From Methylibium petroleiphilum PM1 (GTDB lineage Bacteria > Pseudomonadota > Gammaproteobacteria > Burkholderiales > Burkholderiaceae_C): a stretch of 64,000 nt of DNA. Positions 31,433 to 43,298 of the stretch are shown here, piece by piece (the stretch's first letter is position 1; each line of letters begins with the position of its first letter). The notes under the pieces were generated by a model. It did not search any database. It saw nothing but the letters and a program-made list of their open reading frames with translations, and had not been told where the DNA came from. The DNA lies in the NCBI RefSeq assembly GCF_000015725.1, contig NC_008825.1:1860001-1924000 (forward strand). The letters are read 5' to 3'. The position numbers and the translations under genes were made by a program.

Positions 31433-34400
31433 ATGACCCAGCCCACGATCCTCTCCTTCGACGGCGGCAACGCGCTGTCCGCCTTCCGTGCCCAGGCCCT
31501 GTTGCCGCGGTTGCAGGCGCTCGCCGCCGGCATCACCGCGGTCCATGCCCGGCACGTGCACTGGGTGGCGGCGGAGGCGGCGCTCGATGCAGCCGCACGC
31601 GACAAGCTGGCCGGCCTGCTGCGCTACGGCAACGCCTATGCCGGCCCGACGGAGGGCACCCTGGTGCTGGTGATGCCGCGCCTGGGCACGGTGTCGCCCT
31701 GGGCCAGCAAGGCCACCGACATTGCCCACAACTGCGGCCTGGGCATCCGCCGCGTCGAGCGCGTCACCGAGTACCGGCTGACGCTCAAGGGCGGACTGCT
31801 CGGCGGCAGCAAGCCGCTCACCGATGCCGAGCGCGCGGCCGTGGCCGAACTGCTGCACGACCGCATGACCGAGAGCGTGGCCTTCGAGCACGGCGCCGCG
31901 GCCCACCTGTTCGATGCCCAGCCGGGGAAGCCGATGGAGACGGTCGACGTGATCGGCCGGGGTCGCACGGCGCTGGAAGCGGCGAACCGCGACTTCGGCC
32001 TGGCGCTGAGCGACGACGAGATCGATTACCTCGTCGCCGCCTTCACCGGACTGCAGCGCAACCCGACCGACGTGGAGCTGATGATGTTCGCGCAGGCGAA
32101 CTCCGAGCACTGCCGCCACAAGATCTTCAACGCGCAGTTCACGATCGACGGCGAGGCTCAGGAACACTCGATGTTCCAGATGATCCGTCACACCCACAAG
32201 ACCTCGCCGCAGCACACCATCGTGGCGTACAGCGACAACGCGGCGGTGATGGAGGGCTTCCCGATCGAGCGCTGGCTACCGCAGGGCTACACCAATGCGC
32301 CGGTCTATGCGGCGCGCCACGAGACGGCCCACGTGCTGATGAAGGTCGAGACGCACAACCACCCGACGGCGATCTCCCCGTTCGCCGGTGCGTCCACCGG
32401 CGCCGGCGGCGAGATCCGCGACGAGGGCGCCACCGGGCGCGGCGCCCGGCCCAAGGCCGGCCTGACCGGCTTCTCGGTCTCCAACCTCCAGTTGCCCGGC
32501 ACCCATGAGCCCTGGGAGCGTGTGCGCTACGGCAAGCCCGAGCACATCGCGAGCGCGCTGCAGATCATGATCGACGGCCCGCTGGGCGGCGCGGCCTTCA
32601 ACAACGAGTTCGGCCGACCCAACCTGGGCGGCTACTTCCGCGTCTACGAGCAGACGGTCGGCGCCGGTGCGCAGGCGCAGCGCCGCGGCTACCACAAGCC
32701 CATCATGATCGCCGGGGGCCTGGGCACGATCAGCGACGGCCAGACCCACAAGATCCCGTTCCCGGCCGGCACGCTGCTGATCCAGCTCGGCGGTCCCGGC
32801 ATGCGCATCGGCATGGGCGGCGGTGCCGCCAGCTCGATGGCGGCCGGCGCCAACACCGCGGCACTGGATTTCGATTCGGTGCAGCGCGGCAATCCGGAGA
32901 TCCAGCGGCGCGCGCAGGAGGTCCTGAACCACTGCTGGGCGCTGGGCGCGGGCAATCCCATCCTCGCGGTGCACGACGTCGGCGCCGGTGGCATCAGCAA
33001 TGCCTTCCCCGAGCTGGTGCACGACGCCGGCCGCGGCGCGCGTTTCGACCTGCGCAAGGTGCCGCTGGAGGAAAGCGGCCTGGCGCCGAAGGAGATCTGG
33101 TGCAACGAGAGCCAGGAACGCTACGTGCTGGCGATCGCGCCCGAGAGCCTGCCGCTGTTCGAGGCGATGGCCACCCGTGAACGCTGCCCCTACGCGGTGG
33201 TCGGTGTCGCCAGCGACGCACTGCAGCTGGTGCTCGAGGACGGCCCCGGCGGACAGGGCGAGCACGGCACGCCGATCGACATGCCGATGGACGTGCTGCT
33301 CGGCAAGCCGCCGAAGATGCACCGCCAGGTGCAGCGCGTGGCGCACCACCTGGAGCCGTTGGCGCTGGCGGGCGTGACGCTGCAGCAGGCCGCCTTCGAC
33401 GTGCTGCGCCATCCCACGGTGGCCAGCAAGCGCTTCCTGATCACCATCGGCGACCGCACGGTCGGGGGTCTGAGCCATCGTGACCAGATGGTCGGCCCGT
33501 GGCAGGTGCCGGTGGCCGACTGCGCGGTGACGCTGGCCGACCATGCCGGCTTCCACGGCGAGGCCATGGCGATGGGCGAGCGCACGCCGCTGGCCCTGAT
33601 CGACGCGCCGGCCGCCGGCCGCATGGCGGTGGCCGAGAGCATCACCAACCTGCTGGCCGCGCCGATCGAGCTGCCGCGCGTCAAGCTCAGCTGCAACTGG
33701 ATGGCCGCCTGCGGCGAACCCGGCGAGGACGCAGCGCTGTACGACACGGTGCGCGCGGTCGGCCTGGAGCTGTGTCCGGCGCTGGGCATCGCGGTGCCGG
33801 TCGGCAAGGATTCGCTGTCGATGCGCACGCGCTGGAGCGACGCCGAATCCGGCGAGGCGAAGCAGGTGACCGCGCCGGTCTCGCTGATCGTCACCGCCTT
33901 CGCCAGCCTCGCCGACGTGCGCGGCACGCTCACGCCGCAGCTGCAGCCGGGTGATACCTCGCTGATCCTGATCGACCTGGGGCAGGGCCGCAACCGCCTG
34001 GGCGGCTCGATCCTGGCGCAGACGCTGGAGCAACTGGGCGACAGCGCACCCGACCTCGACGATGCCGCGCTGCTGAAGCAGCTGGTGGCCGCCATCCACC
34101 GCCTGCGCGGCGAAGGCCGGCTGCTGGCCTACCACGACCGTTCCGACGGCGGCCTGTGGGCGACGGTCTGCGAGATGGCCTTCGCCGGCCACTGCGGCGT
34201 GTCGCTCAACGTCGACCTGCTGGTGACCGAGGGCGACGGCGTGTCCGACAGCCGCATGGACAGCGGCGATGCCAAGAACTGGGCCGGCCAGGTGGGTGCG
34301 CGCCGCGAGGAGCTGACGCTGAAGGCGCTGTTCGCCGAGGAGTTGGGCGCGGTGATCCAGGTCGCCGGCGCCGAGCGCGACAAGGTGCTCCACGTGCTGC

Positions 34401-35443
34401 GCGAGGCCGGCCTCGGCCGTCACAGCCACGTGATCGGCAAGCCCAACGACCGCGGTGTCGTCGAGGTCTGGCGCGACGCCAAGGCCGTGTTCAGCGCGCC
34501 GCTGCGCGAACTGCATCAGGCCTGGGACGAGGTGAGCTGGCGCATCGCCGCGCTGCGCGACCACCCGGGCTGTGCCGAGGCCGAGCATGCGGCAGCCGGC
34601 GCGCCGGACGATGCCGGCCTGCAGTGGCAACCCAGCTTCGATCCGGCCGAGGACGTGGCCGCGCCCTTCCTGAAGCTCGCCCGTCCGAAGCTCGCGATCC
34701 TGCGCGAGCAGGGCGTCAACTCGCACATCGAGATGGCCTATGCGATGGCGCAGGCCGGCTTCGAGACCTACGACGTGCACATGAGCGACCTGCAGTCGGG
34801 CCGGGCCCGGCTCGACATGTACCGCGGCTTCGTCGCCTGCGGCGGCTTCAGCTATGGCGACACCTTGGGCGCCGGCGAGGGCTGGGCGCGCTCGGTGCTG
34901 TTCAACCCGCGGCTGGCCGACCAGTTCGCGGCGTTCTTCAACCGCGACGACAGCTTCGCGCTCGGCGTCTGCAACGGCTGCCAGATGATGGCGGCGCTGG
35001 CGCCCATCATCCCCGGCGCTCAGGCCTGGCCCAAGTTCACCCGCAACCGCAGCGAACAGTTCGAGGCGCGGCTGGCGCAGGTGGAGGTGCTGGAGAGTCC
35101 GTCGCTGTTCTTCGCCGGCATGGCCGGCAGCCGGCTGCCGATCGCGGTGGCGCACGGCGAGGGCTATGCCGACTTCTCCCAGCGCGGCGACGCCCGCGCG
35201 GTGCACCGCGCCATGCGCTACGTGGACCCGGCCGGCCGCGCCACCGAGGCCTATCCCCACAACCCCAACGGCAGCCCCGAAGGCCTGACCGCGGTGACCA
35301 CGCCCGACGGCCGCTACACCGCGCTGATGCCGCACCCCGAGCGCGTGTTCCGCAACGTGCAGATGAGCTGGAGCGGCGGTGACGTCACCGCTGCCAGCCC
35401 CTGGCTGCGCATGTTCCGCAACGCGCGCCGCTGGGCTGCCTGA
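31433..35443 (+). CDS. purL: Phosphoribosylformylglycinamidine synthase, large single-chain form
   Basis: A 1336-residue purine biosynthesis enzyme that turns FGAR, glutamine and ATP into FGAM. It is the single-chain type of beta- and gammaproteobacteria. In order: an N-terminal PurS-like region, the linker, two AIR-synthase-like halves (active-site block [17 protein letters not shown]) and a C-terminal class I glutaminase with nucleophile Cys1180 (GVCNGCQMM) and His1301/Glu1303 (PHPERVF). Length is normal. The stop overlaps the next start by one base (TGATG). Confidence 0.96.
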   Translation: MTQPTILSFDGGNALSAFRAQALLPRLQALAAGITAVHARHVHWVAAEAALDAAARDKLAGLLRYGNAYAGPTEGTLVLVMPRLGTVSPWASKATDIAHNCGLGIRRVERVTEYRLTLKGGLLGGSKPLTDAERAAVAELLHDRMTESVAFEHGAAAHLFDAQPGKPMETVDVIGRGRTALEAANRDFGLALSDDEIDYLVAAFTGLQRNPTDVELMMFAQANSEHCRHKIFNAQFTIDGEAQEHSMFQMIRHTHKTSPQHTIVAYSDNAAVMEGFPIERWLPQGYTNAPVYAARHETAHVLMKVETHNHPTAISPFAGASTGAGGEIRDEGATGRGARPKAGLTGFSVSNLQLPGTHEPWERVRYGKPEHIASALQIMIDGPLGGAAFNNEFGRPNLGGYFRVYEQTVGAGAQAQRRGYHKPIMIAGGLGTISDGQTHKIPFPAGTLLIQLGGPGMRIGMGGGAASSMAAGANTAALDFDSVQRGNPEIQRRAQEVLNHCWALGAGNPILAVHDVGAGGISNAFPELVHDAGRGARFDLRKVPLEESGLAPKEIWCNESQERYVLAIAPESLPLFEAMATRERCPYAVVGVASDALQLVLEDGPGGQGEHGTPIDMPMDVLLGKPPKMHRQVQRVAHHLEPLALAGVTLQQAAFDVLRHPTVASKRFLITIGDRTVGGLSHRDQMVGPWQVPVADCAVTLADHAGFHGEAMAMGERTPLALIDAPAAGRMAVAESITNLLAAPIELPRVKLSCNWMAACGEPGEDAALYDTVRAVGLELCPALGIAVPVGKDSLSMRTRWSDAESGEAKQVTAPVSLIVTAFASLADVRGTLTPQLQPGDTSLILIDLGQGRNRLGGSILAQTLEQLGDSAPDLDDAALLKQLVAAIHRLRGEGRLLAYHDRSDGGLWATVCEMAFAGHCGVSLNVDLLVTEGDGVSDSRMDSGDAKNWAGQVGARREELTLKALFAEELGAVIQVAGAERDKVLHVLREAGLGRHSHVIGKPNDRGVVEVWRDAKAVFSAPLRELHQAWDEVSWRIAALRDHPGCAEAEHAAAGAPDDAGLQWQPSFDPAEDVAAPFLKLARPKLAILREQGVNSHIEMAYAMAQAGFETYDVHMSDLQSGRARLDMYRGFVACGGFSYGDTLGAGEGWARSVLFNPRLADQFAAFFNRDDSFALGVCNGCQMMAALAPIIPGAQAWPKFTRNRSEQFEARLAQVEVLESPSLFFAGMAGSRLPIAVAHGEGYADFSQRGDARAVHRAMRYVDPAGRATEAYPHNPNGSPEGLTAVTTPDGRYTALMPHPERVFRNVQMSWSGGDVTAASPWLRMFRNARRWAA

Positions 35444-36174
35444 TGGGAGGCGGGCCGCTGTGGTCCCCCGCGGACCGGCATGCCCGCCTCGACGCGCTGC
35501 GCGGTCTGGCCATCGTCTGGATGGCGGTGTTCCATTTCTGCTTCGACCTGGCCCACTTCCGGCTGATCGGCGCGAACTTCCACGCCGATCCGTTCTGGCT
35601 GCACCAGCGCACCGGGATCGTCAGCCTGTTCCTGTTCTGCGCCGGCCTCGGCCAGGCCGTCGCGCTGCACGCCGGCCAGGGCGGGGCGCGCTTCTGGCGC
35701 CGTTGGGCACAGATCGCCGGTTGCGCGCTGCTGGTCAGCGCCGGCAGCGCGCTGATGTTCCCGCGCAGCTGGATCAGCTTCGGCGTGCTGCACGGCATCG
35801 CGCTGATGCTGATCGTCTGCCGTTTCTCTGCCGGTGCAGGGCGCTGGCTGTGGCCGCTGGGGCTGGCGGCGATCCTGCTGCCGCAGTTCGTGCAGCACCC
35901 GCTGTTCGACAGCCGGCTCGCCAACTGGGTCGGCCTGGTGACGCGCCGGCCGGTCACCGAGGACTACGTGCCGCTGCTGCCCTGGCTGGGCGTCATGTGG
36001 TGGGGCCTGGCGGCCGGCCGGTGGTTGATCGAGCACCGCCCGGGATGGCTCGGCGGCCCGTTGCCCACCGCAGCCCGACCGCTGGCCGTGCTGGGGCGCT
36101 GGAGCCTGAGCTTCTACATGCTGCACCAGCCGCTGCTGATCGGCGCGCTGATGCTGTGGCTGGCCGTGCGGTGA
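35443..36174 (+). CDS. DUF1624 (heparan-alpha-glucosaminide acetyltransferase-like) membrane protein
   Basis: A 243-residue polytopic membrane protein of the DUF1624 family, related to acyltransferase-3 enzymes. The start block ARLDALRGLAIVWMAVFHFCFDL is the family hallmark, with conserved residues DALRG and the HFCFDL His/Asp. About seven or eight helices follow, ending in SFYMLHQPLLIG. The true substrate in bacteria is unknown; acyl transfer across the membrane is an inference. It overlaps purL by one base but a functional link to purine synthesis is not evident. Confidence 0.85.
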   Translation: MGGGPLWSPADRHARLDALRGLAIVWMAVFHFCFDLAHFRLIGANFHADPFWLHQRTGIVSLFLFCAGLGQAVALHAGQGGARFWRRWAQIAGCALLVSAGSALMFPRSWISFGVLHGIALMLIVCRFSAGAGRWLWPLGLAAILLPQFVQHPLFDSRLANWVGLVTRRPVTEDYVPLLPWLGVMWWGLAAGRWLIEHRPGWLGGPLPTAARPLAVLGRWSLSFYMLHQPLLIGALMLWLAVR

Positions 36175-36184
36175 GGTGCCCACA

Positions 36185-37609
36185 ATGACGGACGGCGCAG
36201 CGATCGGCGAACGCGCCCGCCGCATGCTGCCCTGGCTGGTGGCGGTGGCCTTCTTCATGCAGACGCTGGACGGCACCATCGTCAACACCGCGCTGCCTGC
36301 GATGGCGCGCGACCTCGGCGAGAGCCCGCTGCGCATGCAGGCCGTCGTGATCGCCTACATGTTGACGGTGGCGCTGCTGATCCCGGTGTCGGGCTGGCTG
36401 GCCGACCGCTTCGGAACGCGGCGCATCTTCATCGGCGCGATCGTCGTGTTCAGCGTCGGGTCGGCGGCCTGCGCGCTGTCGGCCACGCTCGGCCAGCTCG
36501 CCGCGGCGCGCGTGCTGCAGGGCGTGGGCGGCGCGCTGCTGCTGCCGGTGGGTCGGCTCGCCATCCTGCGTGTGTTCCCCAAGGACCAACTGCTGCGCAC
36601 GCTCGCCTTCGTCACGATCCCGGGCCTGGTTGGTCCGCTGATCGGTCCCAGCCTGGGCGGCTGGCTGGTCGAGGTGGCCACCTGGCACTGGGTGTTCCTG
36701 ATCAACCTGCCGGTCGGCCTGGTGGGCGTGGTGGCCGCACGGCGCTACATGCCGGACCTGCGGGACGGCGCGGCGCAGCGTTTCGACCTGTGGGGCTACG
36801 TGCTGTTCGGCGCGAGCATCGTGATGATCTCCGTCGCGCTGCAGGGCCTGGGCGAACGGGCGCTGGGGTTCGCGAGCTCGATGCTGCTGCTGTTCGCCGG
36901 TTTCGCGGCGCTCGGCGGCTACTGGCTGCATGCGGCGCGCGCGCCGCAGCCGCTGTTCGGGCTCGGGCTGTTCTCGATCCCGACCTTTGCGGTGGGCCTG
37001 ATCGGCAACCTGTTCGCGCGGCTCGGCAGCGGCGCGATTCCCTTCCTGATGCCGCTGTTCCTGCAGGTCGGGCTCGCCTATTCGCCGGCCGCCGCCGGCA
37101 TGAGCCTGATCCCGACGGCGCTCGGCGCGATGCTGTCCAAGACCTTCGCCGAGCCGCTGATCGGGCGCCTGGGCTACCGCCGCACGCTGATCGGCAACAC
37201 CGTGCTGCTGGGGCTGATGATCGCCAGCTTCGCGCTGGTCGATCTGGAGACCGGCCGCTGGGCGCTGATGCTGCACCTGGCCGCGTTCGGCATCGTCAAC
37301 TCGCTGCAGTTCACCGCCATGAACACGCTGACGCTGGGGGACCTGGAGGGCCGCAACGCCAGCGCCGGCAACAGCCTGCTGTCGGTGGTGATGCAGGTCT
37401 CGATGAGCCTGGGTGTCGCGGCCGCCGCCGCGCTGCTGGTGGCGTTCGGCGGACACACGCAGGCCCAGGGATCGGCGGCCGTGGTGCAGACCTTCCACGC
37501 GGCCTTTGCCTGCATCGGCCTGATGACGGTCTGCGCTGCGCTCGTCTTCGCGCAGCTGCAGACCTGCGACGCGCCGCAGGCGGTGCCGCGCGTGCCGGAC
37601 GAGCACTGA
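36185..37609 (+). CDS. MFS transporter, DHA2 family (MdtD-like)
   Basis: A 474-residue fourteen-helix drug:H+ antiporter-type protein. The first helix holds FMQTLDGTIVNTALPAMA with the Asp typical of DHA2/EmrB-like transporters; motif A is GWLADRFGTRR and motif C-like glycines occur in GLVGPLIGPSLGGWLV. ATG at 36185 with GAGGTG upstream is preferred to the in-frame GTG at 36176. It resembles MdtD of E. coli in style. Possible substrates include drugs or metabolites; none is indicated by context. Confidence 0.88.
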   Translation: MTDGAAIGERARRMLPWLVAVAFFMQTLDGTIVNTALPAMARDLGESPLRMQAVVIAYMLTVALLIPVSGWLADRFGTRRIFIGAIVVFSVGSAACALSATLGQLAAARVLQGVGGALLLPVGRLAILRVFPKDQLLRTLAFVTIPGLVGPLIGPSLGGWLVEVATWHWVFLINLPVGLVGVVAARRYMPDLRDGAAQRFDLWGYVLFGASIVMISVALQGLGERALGFASSMLLLFAGFAALGGYWLHAARAPQPLFGLGLFSIPTFAVGLIGNLFARLGSGAIPFLMPLFLQVGLAYSPAAAGMSLIPTALGAMLSKTFAEPLIGRLGYRRTLIGNTVLLGLMIASFALVDLETGRWALMLHLAAFGIVNSLQFTAMNTLTLGDLEGRNASAGNSLLSVVMQVSMSLGVAAAAALLVAFGGHTQAQGSAAVVQTFHAAFACIGLMTVCAALVFAQLQTCDAPQAVPRVPDEH

Positions 37610-37655
37610 TGCGCGAATGCGTTTTCCAACCGTGCGGGACTGGCCGTCGGGCATG

Positions 37656-37679
37656 AAAAAGGCGCCCCGCAGGGCGCCT
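37656..37679 (-). terminator. Intrinsic terminator of ppiC operon
   Basis: AGGCGCCC (37660-37667) and GGGCGCCT (37672-37679) form a perfect 8-base stem with a four-base loop, and AAAAA at 37656-37660 becomes a U-run when read from the minus strand. It lies about 27 bases past the ppiC stop, the normal position. On the plus strand there is no U-run, so it is one-directional. Confidence 0.88.
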
Positions 37680-37705
37680 GATGTCGTCGAGGGCCCGCGA
37701 TCGGG

Positions 37706-38524
37706 TCACTCGAACTTGTAGTCGGTCTTGGCCTTGCTCTTGAGTTCGTCGCGGAAGGCGCCGACCTTCTGCTGGCTCAGGCGCTGCTCGATCTGCGGCT
37801 TTACTTCGGCCAGCGGCGGGAACTGGGCGTCGCGCACGTCCTCGAGCTTCAGGATGTGGAAGCCGTACTGGCTCTTGATCGGTGCCTCGGTCATCTTGCC
37901 CTTCTCGAGCTTGACCATCGCGTTGGAGAACTCGGGCACGAAGCTGCCCGGGGCCGCCCAGTCGAGATCGCCGCCGTTGGGCGCCGAGCCCGGGTCCTTG
38001 CTGGACTTCTTGGCCGTTTCCTCGAAGCTCGCGCCGCCCTGGATCTGCGCGATCAGGGCCTTGGCCTCGTCCTCGGTCTCCACGAGGATGTGGCGCACAC
38101 GGTATTCCTTGTCGCCGGCCTGGGCCTTGTACTTGTCGTACTCGGCCTGGACCTCGGCGTCGGTGACGGGGTTCTTCTTCTGGAAGTCGGCGAACAGCTC
38201 GCGGATCAGGATGCTCTGGCGGGCCAGTTCCATCTGCGCCTTGTATTCCGGCGTGGCGGCCACGCCGCGCTTCTCGGCGGCCTGCGTGAAGATCTCGCGC
38301 AGCACCACCTCGTCCTTCACCTGACGCTCGGTCTCGGGCGGCAGCTGCTGGCCCTGGCTCTGTGCCTGCTTCGTGACCTGCAGCAGCAGGGCGTCGGCGC
38401 GCGCCTTCGGGACCGGCTTGCCGTTGACGATGGCGATGTTCTGCGCTGCGGCCAGCGCCGGGGCGAGCAGGGCGGCGGCCAGCGCGATGGACGATGCGCG
38501 AACGGCAAGGGTGTACGGCTTCAT
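37706..38524 (-). CDS. Periplasmic peptidyl-prolyl isomerase, parvulin type
   Basis: A 272-residue foldase. The signal peptide (cleavage near AAA/Q, residue 27) exports it to the periplasm. An N-terminal SurA-like helical region is followed by a parvulin rotamase domain (about 140-235: YRVRHILVETEDEAKAL, GGDLDWAAPGSFVPEF, SQYGFHILKLED). It assists outer-membrane protein folding in a SurA/PpiD-like way. The start at 38524 avoids a long non-homologous frame extension over bolA. It is the last gene before a clear terminator. Confidence 0.9.
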   Translation of the reverse strand: MKPYTLAVRASSIALAAALLAPALAAAQNIAIVNGKPVPKARADALLLQVTKQAQSQGQQLPPETERQVKDEVVLREIFTQAAEKRGVAATPEYKAQMELARQSILIRELFADFQKKNPVTDAEVQAEYDKYKAQAGDKEYRVRHILVETEDEAKALIAQIQGGASFEETAKKSSKDPGSAPNGGDLDWAAPGSFVPEFSNAMVKLEKGKMTEAPIKSQYGFHILKLEDVRDAQFPPLAEVKPQIEQRLSQQKVGAFRDELKSKAKTDYKFE

Positions 38525-38579
38525 GCGATCAGAACCTCGGTAGGGAAAGGGCGGCGGGCGGCGTCGCGGGGCGACGGCT

Positions 38580-38897
38580 TCAAGGGGTGCTGCGGGCCGC
38601 TTCGGTGGGGGTGAGCGTGGTGAGTGCCAGGGCATGAATGCCGCGGGGCATCCACGAGGCGACGGCATCATACACAAGGCGGTGCCGCGCCAGACGTGAC
38701 AAACCGTCAAAGCGCTCACTGACCAGATGGACGCTGTAATGCCCGCCTTCGCGGGCGCCGGCATGGCCGGCGTGCTGGTGGCTGTCGTCGCTGACGTGCA
38801 GCGATTGCGGCGCCAGCGCGTCCCGCAACGCGGCCTCGAGCTCGGCCGCGGTCGGGGCGAAGGCCGGCGCGGTGCGCCCCACGTTCGGCTCACTCAT
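38580..38897 (-). CDS. bolA: BolA family protein
   Basis: A 105-residue BolA/IbaG-like protein. The fold core is visible: the helix-strand AALRDALAPQSLHVSDDSHQHAGH with a His-rich loop for iron-sulfur ligation with monothiol glutaredoxin, then YSVHLVSERFDGLSRLARHRLVY and the IHALALTTLTP strand. BolA proteins act in iron-sulfur trafficking and stress morphology control. It overlaps the yciB end by 8 bases and precedes ppiC by 55 bases. Confidence 0.9.
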   Translation of the reverse strand: MSEPNVGRTAPAFAPTAAELEAALRDALAPQSLHVSDDSHQHAGHAGAREGGHYSVHLVSERFDGLSRLARHRLVYDAVASWMPRGIHALALTTLTPTEAARSTP

Positions 38898-39513
38898 CTT
38901 CGGTCTTGATGTGGCGGCTCAGGTAGAGGCCTTGCGCCAGCGTGAACAGGAGCATCAGGCCCACGCCGCCGAACAGCTTGAAATTGACCCACACGTCGGT
39001 CGGGAAGCTGTAGGCGACGTAGAGGTTCGCCAGGCCCATGAACGCGAAGAAGGCGATCCACATGAAGTTGAGGTTGCGCCACACCGCCGGCGGCAGCTGG
39101 AGCTGGCCGCCCATCAGCGTCTGCAACAGGTTCTTTCGAAACACGGCGTGACTGAGCCAGAACGCCGTCCCCATGACCCAGTACAGCACGCTGGGCTTCC
39201 ACTTGATGAAGGTCTCGTTGTGGAACCAGACGGTGGCGCCGCCGAGCACCGTGACCAGCCCGAGGCTGACCCACAGCATCGTGTCCACCTTCCTGCCGCG
39301 CAGCAGCAGCCAGCCGATCTGCGCGAAGGTGGCCACGATGACCACCAGCGTGGCCAGCAGCACCGGGGCCTCCTTCGGGCCGACCATGCCGCCGGAGACC
39401 AGGAAGCCGAAATGCTGGCTGGCGAACGCGGCCGCCGCGTCGGGTTGGCCTTCGGCCACCTTGAAGGCCACGAAGAACAGGACGATGGGAAGCAGGTCGA
39501 ACAGGAACTTCAT
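38890..39513 (-). CDS. yciB: YciB family inner-membrane protein (septation protein A)
   Basis: A 207-residue protein with five helices, needed in other species for normal cell envelope and division. The start MKFLFDLLPIVLFFVAFK and the blocks FIKWKPSVLYWVMG and WRNLNFMWIAFFAFMGLANLYVA are family hallmarks. The usual length is about 180, so it has a modest insertion in the second quarter. It lies between msrB (66 bases upstream) and bolA (8-base overlap), the gene order common in Burkholderiales. Confidence 0.93.
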   Translation of the reverse strand: MKFLFDLLPIVLFFVAFKVAEGQPDAAAAFASQHFGFLVSGGMVGPKEAPVLLATLVVIVATFAQIGWLLLRGRKVDTMLWVSLGLVTVLGGATVWFHNETFIKWKPSVLYWVMGTAFWLSHAVFRKNLLQTLMGGQLQLPPAVWRNLNFMWIAFFAFMGLANLYVAYSFPTDVWVNFKLFGGVGLMLLFTLAQGLYLSRHIKTEDE

Positions 39514-39579
39514 CGCGAGGGTCGGTCGTTGCCCAGGGCCCCGATTGTGCGGTGCCGGCGCCGGGGCGCTGGCACCGGG

Positions 39580-39996
39580 TCATTTCCGGGGCTCGAAGCC
39601 CAGCGAGGCCGAGTTGATGCAGTAGCGCTCGCCGGTCGGCTCGGGGCCGTCGGGGAAGACGTGGCCGAGGTGCGCGCCGCAGTCCTGGCAGCGCACCTCC
39701 ACGCGCACCATGCCGTGGCTGCGGTCGACCACGCGGTCGATGATCTCGCCGCGCAGCGGCTGGAAGTAGCTGGGCCAGCCGCAGCCGGCGTCGAACTTCG
39801 TGCCCGAGTCGAACAGCGGCGCGTTGCAGCCGACGCAGTGGTACACGCCTTCCTGCCAGTGATCGGCATATTTGCCCGTGAAGGCACGCTCGGTGGCGCC
39901 GTGGCGCGTTACCTCGAACTGCATCGGGTCGAGCTGGGCACGCCATTCGGCCTCGGTCTTCTGGACCTTGCGGGGCTTGTCGTCGGTGGAACTCAT
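39580..39996 (-). CDS. msrB: Peptide-methionine (R)-S-oxide reductase
   Basis: A 138-residue repair enzyme that reduces methionine-R-sulfoxide in proteins. Zinc is bound by Cys54, Cys57 (CVGC), Cys103 and Cys106 (CQDC); the catalytic Cys126 is in RYCINSASL, and the substrate-side block [10 protein letters not shown] is present. The start at 39996 overlaps the selO stop in an ATGA arrangement, so the two are translationally coupled. An upstream frame extension would run through selO and is rejected. Confidence 0.95.
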   Translation of the reverse strand: MSSTDDKPRKVQKTEAEWRAQLDPMQFEVTRHGATERAFTGKYADHWQEGVYHCVGCNAPLFDSGTKFDAGCGWPSYFQPLRGEIIDRVVDRSHGMVRVEVRCQDCGAHLGHVFPDGPEPTGERYCINSASLGFEPRK

Positions 39997-41516
39997 GATG
40001 AACAGGACACCTCCAGGGTTTGCGCCCAATCGGGCGGAAACTCGGCATAGGCCGAGTGCTCCGGCTGTTCGTCGAACGGCCGCTCCAGAACTTTCAGCAG
40101 GCGCTGTGTCTCGCCGAAATCGCCACCCTGTGCCGCACGGATCGCGTTCTCGCACAAGTGGTTGCGCAGCACGTACTTGGGGTTCGCGCGGTCCATTTGC
40201 AAGCGGCGCTCGGCCTCCGCGCGGCCGTCGAGCGCGAGGCGACGTGCATAGCGGTCGGCCCAGGCATCGAAGGCCGGGCGGTCGAGGAAGAGGTCGCGCA
40301 CCGCCTGCGGCTCGGCCGGCGACCACTGCGCCAGCCGGCGCCAGGTGATGGTGTGGTCGGCGCGCTCGGTGGCCATCAGCTGGAGCCAGTCGTCGGCCAG
40401 CGCCACGTCCTCGTCGCGTTCGCCGGCGAGGCCGAGCTTGGCGCGAAGCCGCGCCGCCATGGCCTCGGAGAACGTGTGCTTGTAGGGCTCGATCGCCTCC
40501 AGCGCCAGGTCGCCGGTGGCCTCGGTCACCTCGCCGCCCATCGCGATCAGCGGCAGCATCGCCTGCGCCAGCGCATGCAGGTTCCAGAACGCCACGCTCG
40601 GCTGGCGCGAGTAGGCATAACGGCCCTGGTGGTCCGAGTGGTTGCAGACATGGCCGGGGTCGAAACCGTCGAGGAAGCCGAACGGACCGTAGTCAATCGT
40701 CAGGCCGAGGATCGACAGGTTGTCGGTGTTCATCACGCCGTGGCAGAAGCCCACGGCCTGCCAGTCGGCCAGCAGCGTGGCGGTACGGCGCGCCACCGTC
40801 TCCAGCAGCGCGGCATAGGGATTGGCCGCCTCGCGGCAGGCGGGGTGGTGCTGGTCGATCACGAAGTCGGCCAGCGTGCGCAGCGCTTCGGGCAAGCCAT
40901 GATGGGCGAAGTGCTCGAAGTGGCCGAAGCGCACGAAGCTCGGCGCCACCCGCGTCACGACCGCGGCGGTCTCGACGGTTTCGCGCCGCACCGGCAGCGG
41001 TGAACCGACGACCGCCAGCGCGCGCGTCGTCGGAATGCCCAGGAAGTGCATCGCTTCGGAACACAGGAACTCGCGGATCGACGAACGCAGCACCGCGCGG
41101 CCGTCGCCCATGCGCGAATAGGGCGTGCGGCCGGCGCCCTTGAGCTGCAGCTCCATCGGTCCGTTCGGCGTGTCGATCTCGCCCAGCAGCAGGGCCCGGC
41201 CATCGCCCAGCTGACCGGCCCAGACGCCGAACTGGTGGCCGCTGTAGACGGTGGCCAGCGGCTCGCTGCCCGGCCAGGTGCGTCCGCCGGACAACACCTC
41301 CAGCGCCTGCCAGTCGGCGCGCTCGGCCCAGTCGCCGGGCCAGCCGAGCAGGCGGGCGGCGCTGTCGCTGGTGGCCACCCAGTGCGGCTGCGGCAGCGCC
41401 TGCGCTGCGAGTCGCGTGTGGAAGACGGGGCCCAGTGCGGCATAGCGGTTGCGCCAGTGCAGGCCGAGGGGCGTCGCGTCGGGCCGGTCGAGCTCCGGCA
41501 GGGAAACATCTTGCAT
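39993..41516 (-). CDS. selO: SelO (YdiU) pseudokinase, protein adenylyltransferase
   Basis: A 507-residue member of the SelO/UPF0061 family. These are kinase-fold proteins that bind ATP flipped and transfer AMP to Ser, Thr or Tyr of target proteins; in E. coli and yeast the targets include redox proteins. Family blocks seen: [40 protein letters not shown], and the catalytic region [21 protein letters not shown]. Bacterial SelO commonly ends in a Cys-containing tail; here it ends SCSS. ATG at 41516 gives the normal start. Coupling to msrB fits a protein-redox role. Confidence 0.93.
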   Translation of the reverse strand: MQDVSLPELDRPDATPLGLHWRNRYAALGPVFHTRLAAQALPQPHWVATSDSAARLLGWPGDWAERADWQALEVLSGGRTWPGSEPLATVYSGHQFGVWAGQLGDGRALLLGEIDTPNGPMELQLKGAGRTPYSRMGDGRAVLRSSIREFLCSEAMHFLGIPTTRALAVVGSPLPVRRETVETAAVVTRVAPSFVRFGHFEHFAHHGLPEALRTLADFVIDQHHPACREAANPYAALLETVARRTATLLADWQAVGFCHGVMNTDNLSILGLTIDYGPFGFLDGFDPGHVCNHSDHQGRYAYSRQPSVAFWNLHALAQAMLPLIAMGGEVTEATGDLALEAIEPYKHTFSEAMAARLRAKLGLAGERDEDVALADDWLQLMATERADHTITWRRLAQWSPAEPQAVRDLFLDRPAFDAWADRYARRLALDGRAEAERRLQMDRANPKYVLRNHLCENAIRAAQGGDFGETQRLLKVLERPFDEQPEHSAYAEFPPDWAQTLEVSCSS

Positions 41517-41637
41517 GCCCGGCAGTCTAGCGAGCCCTCTCACGCCTGCTGCGGTCTAGGGCATACCCCAGCCTAAGCCTTGCGGGACGCTTTCTATGAT
41601 CGCCCGCATTCCATTGCCAATCGAAGAGGGAAAGACC

Positions 41638-43272
<1,635 letters not shown>

Positions 43273-43298
43273 ACGGCCCACCACGAGCGGAGACGACG

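Noticed and set aside
37656-37679. The hairpin as a terminator for the plus-strand MFS gene
   Set aside because: On the plus strand the A-run precedes the stem and no T-run follows; the orientation fits the minus-strand ppiC operon only.
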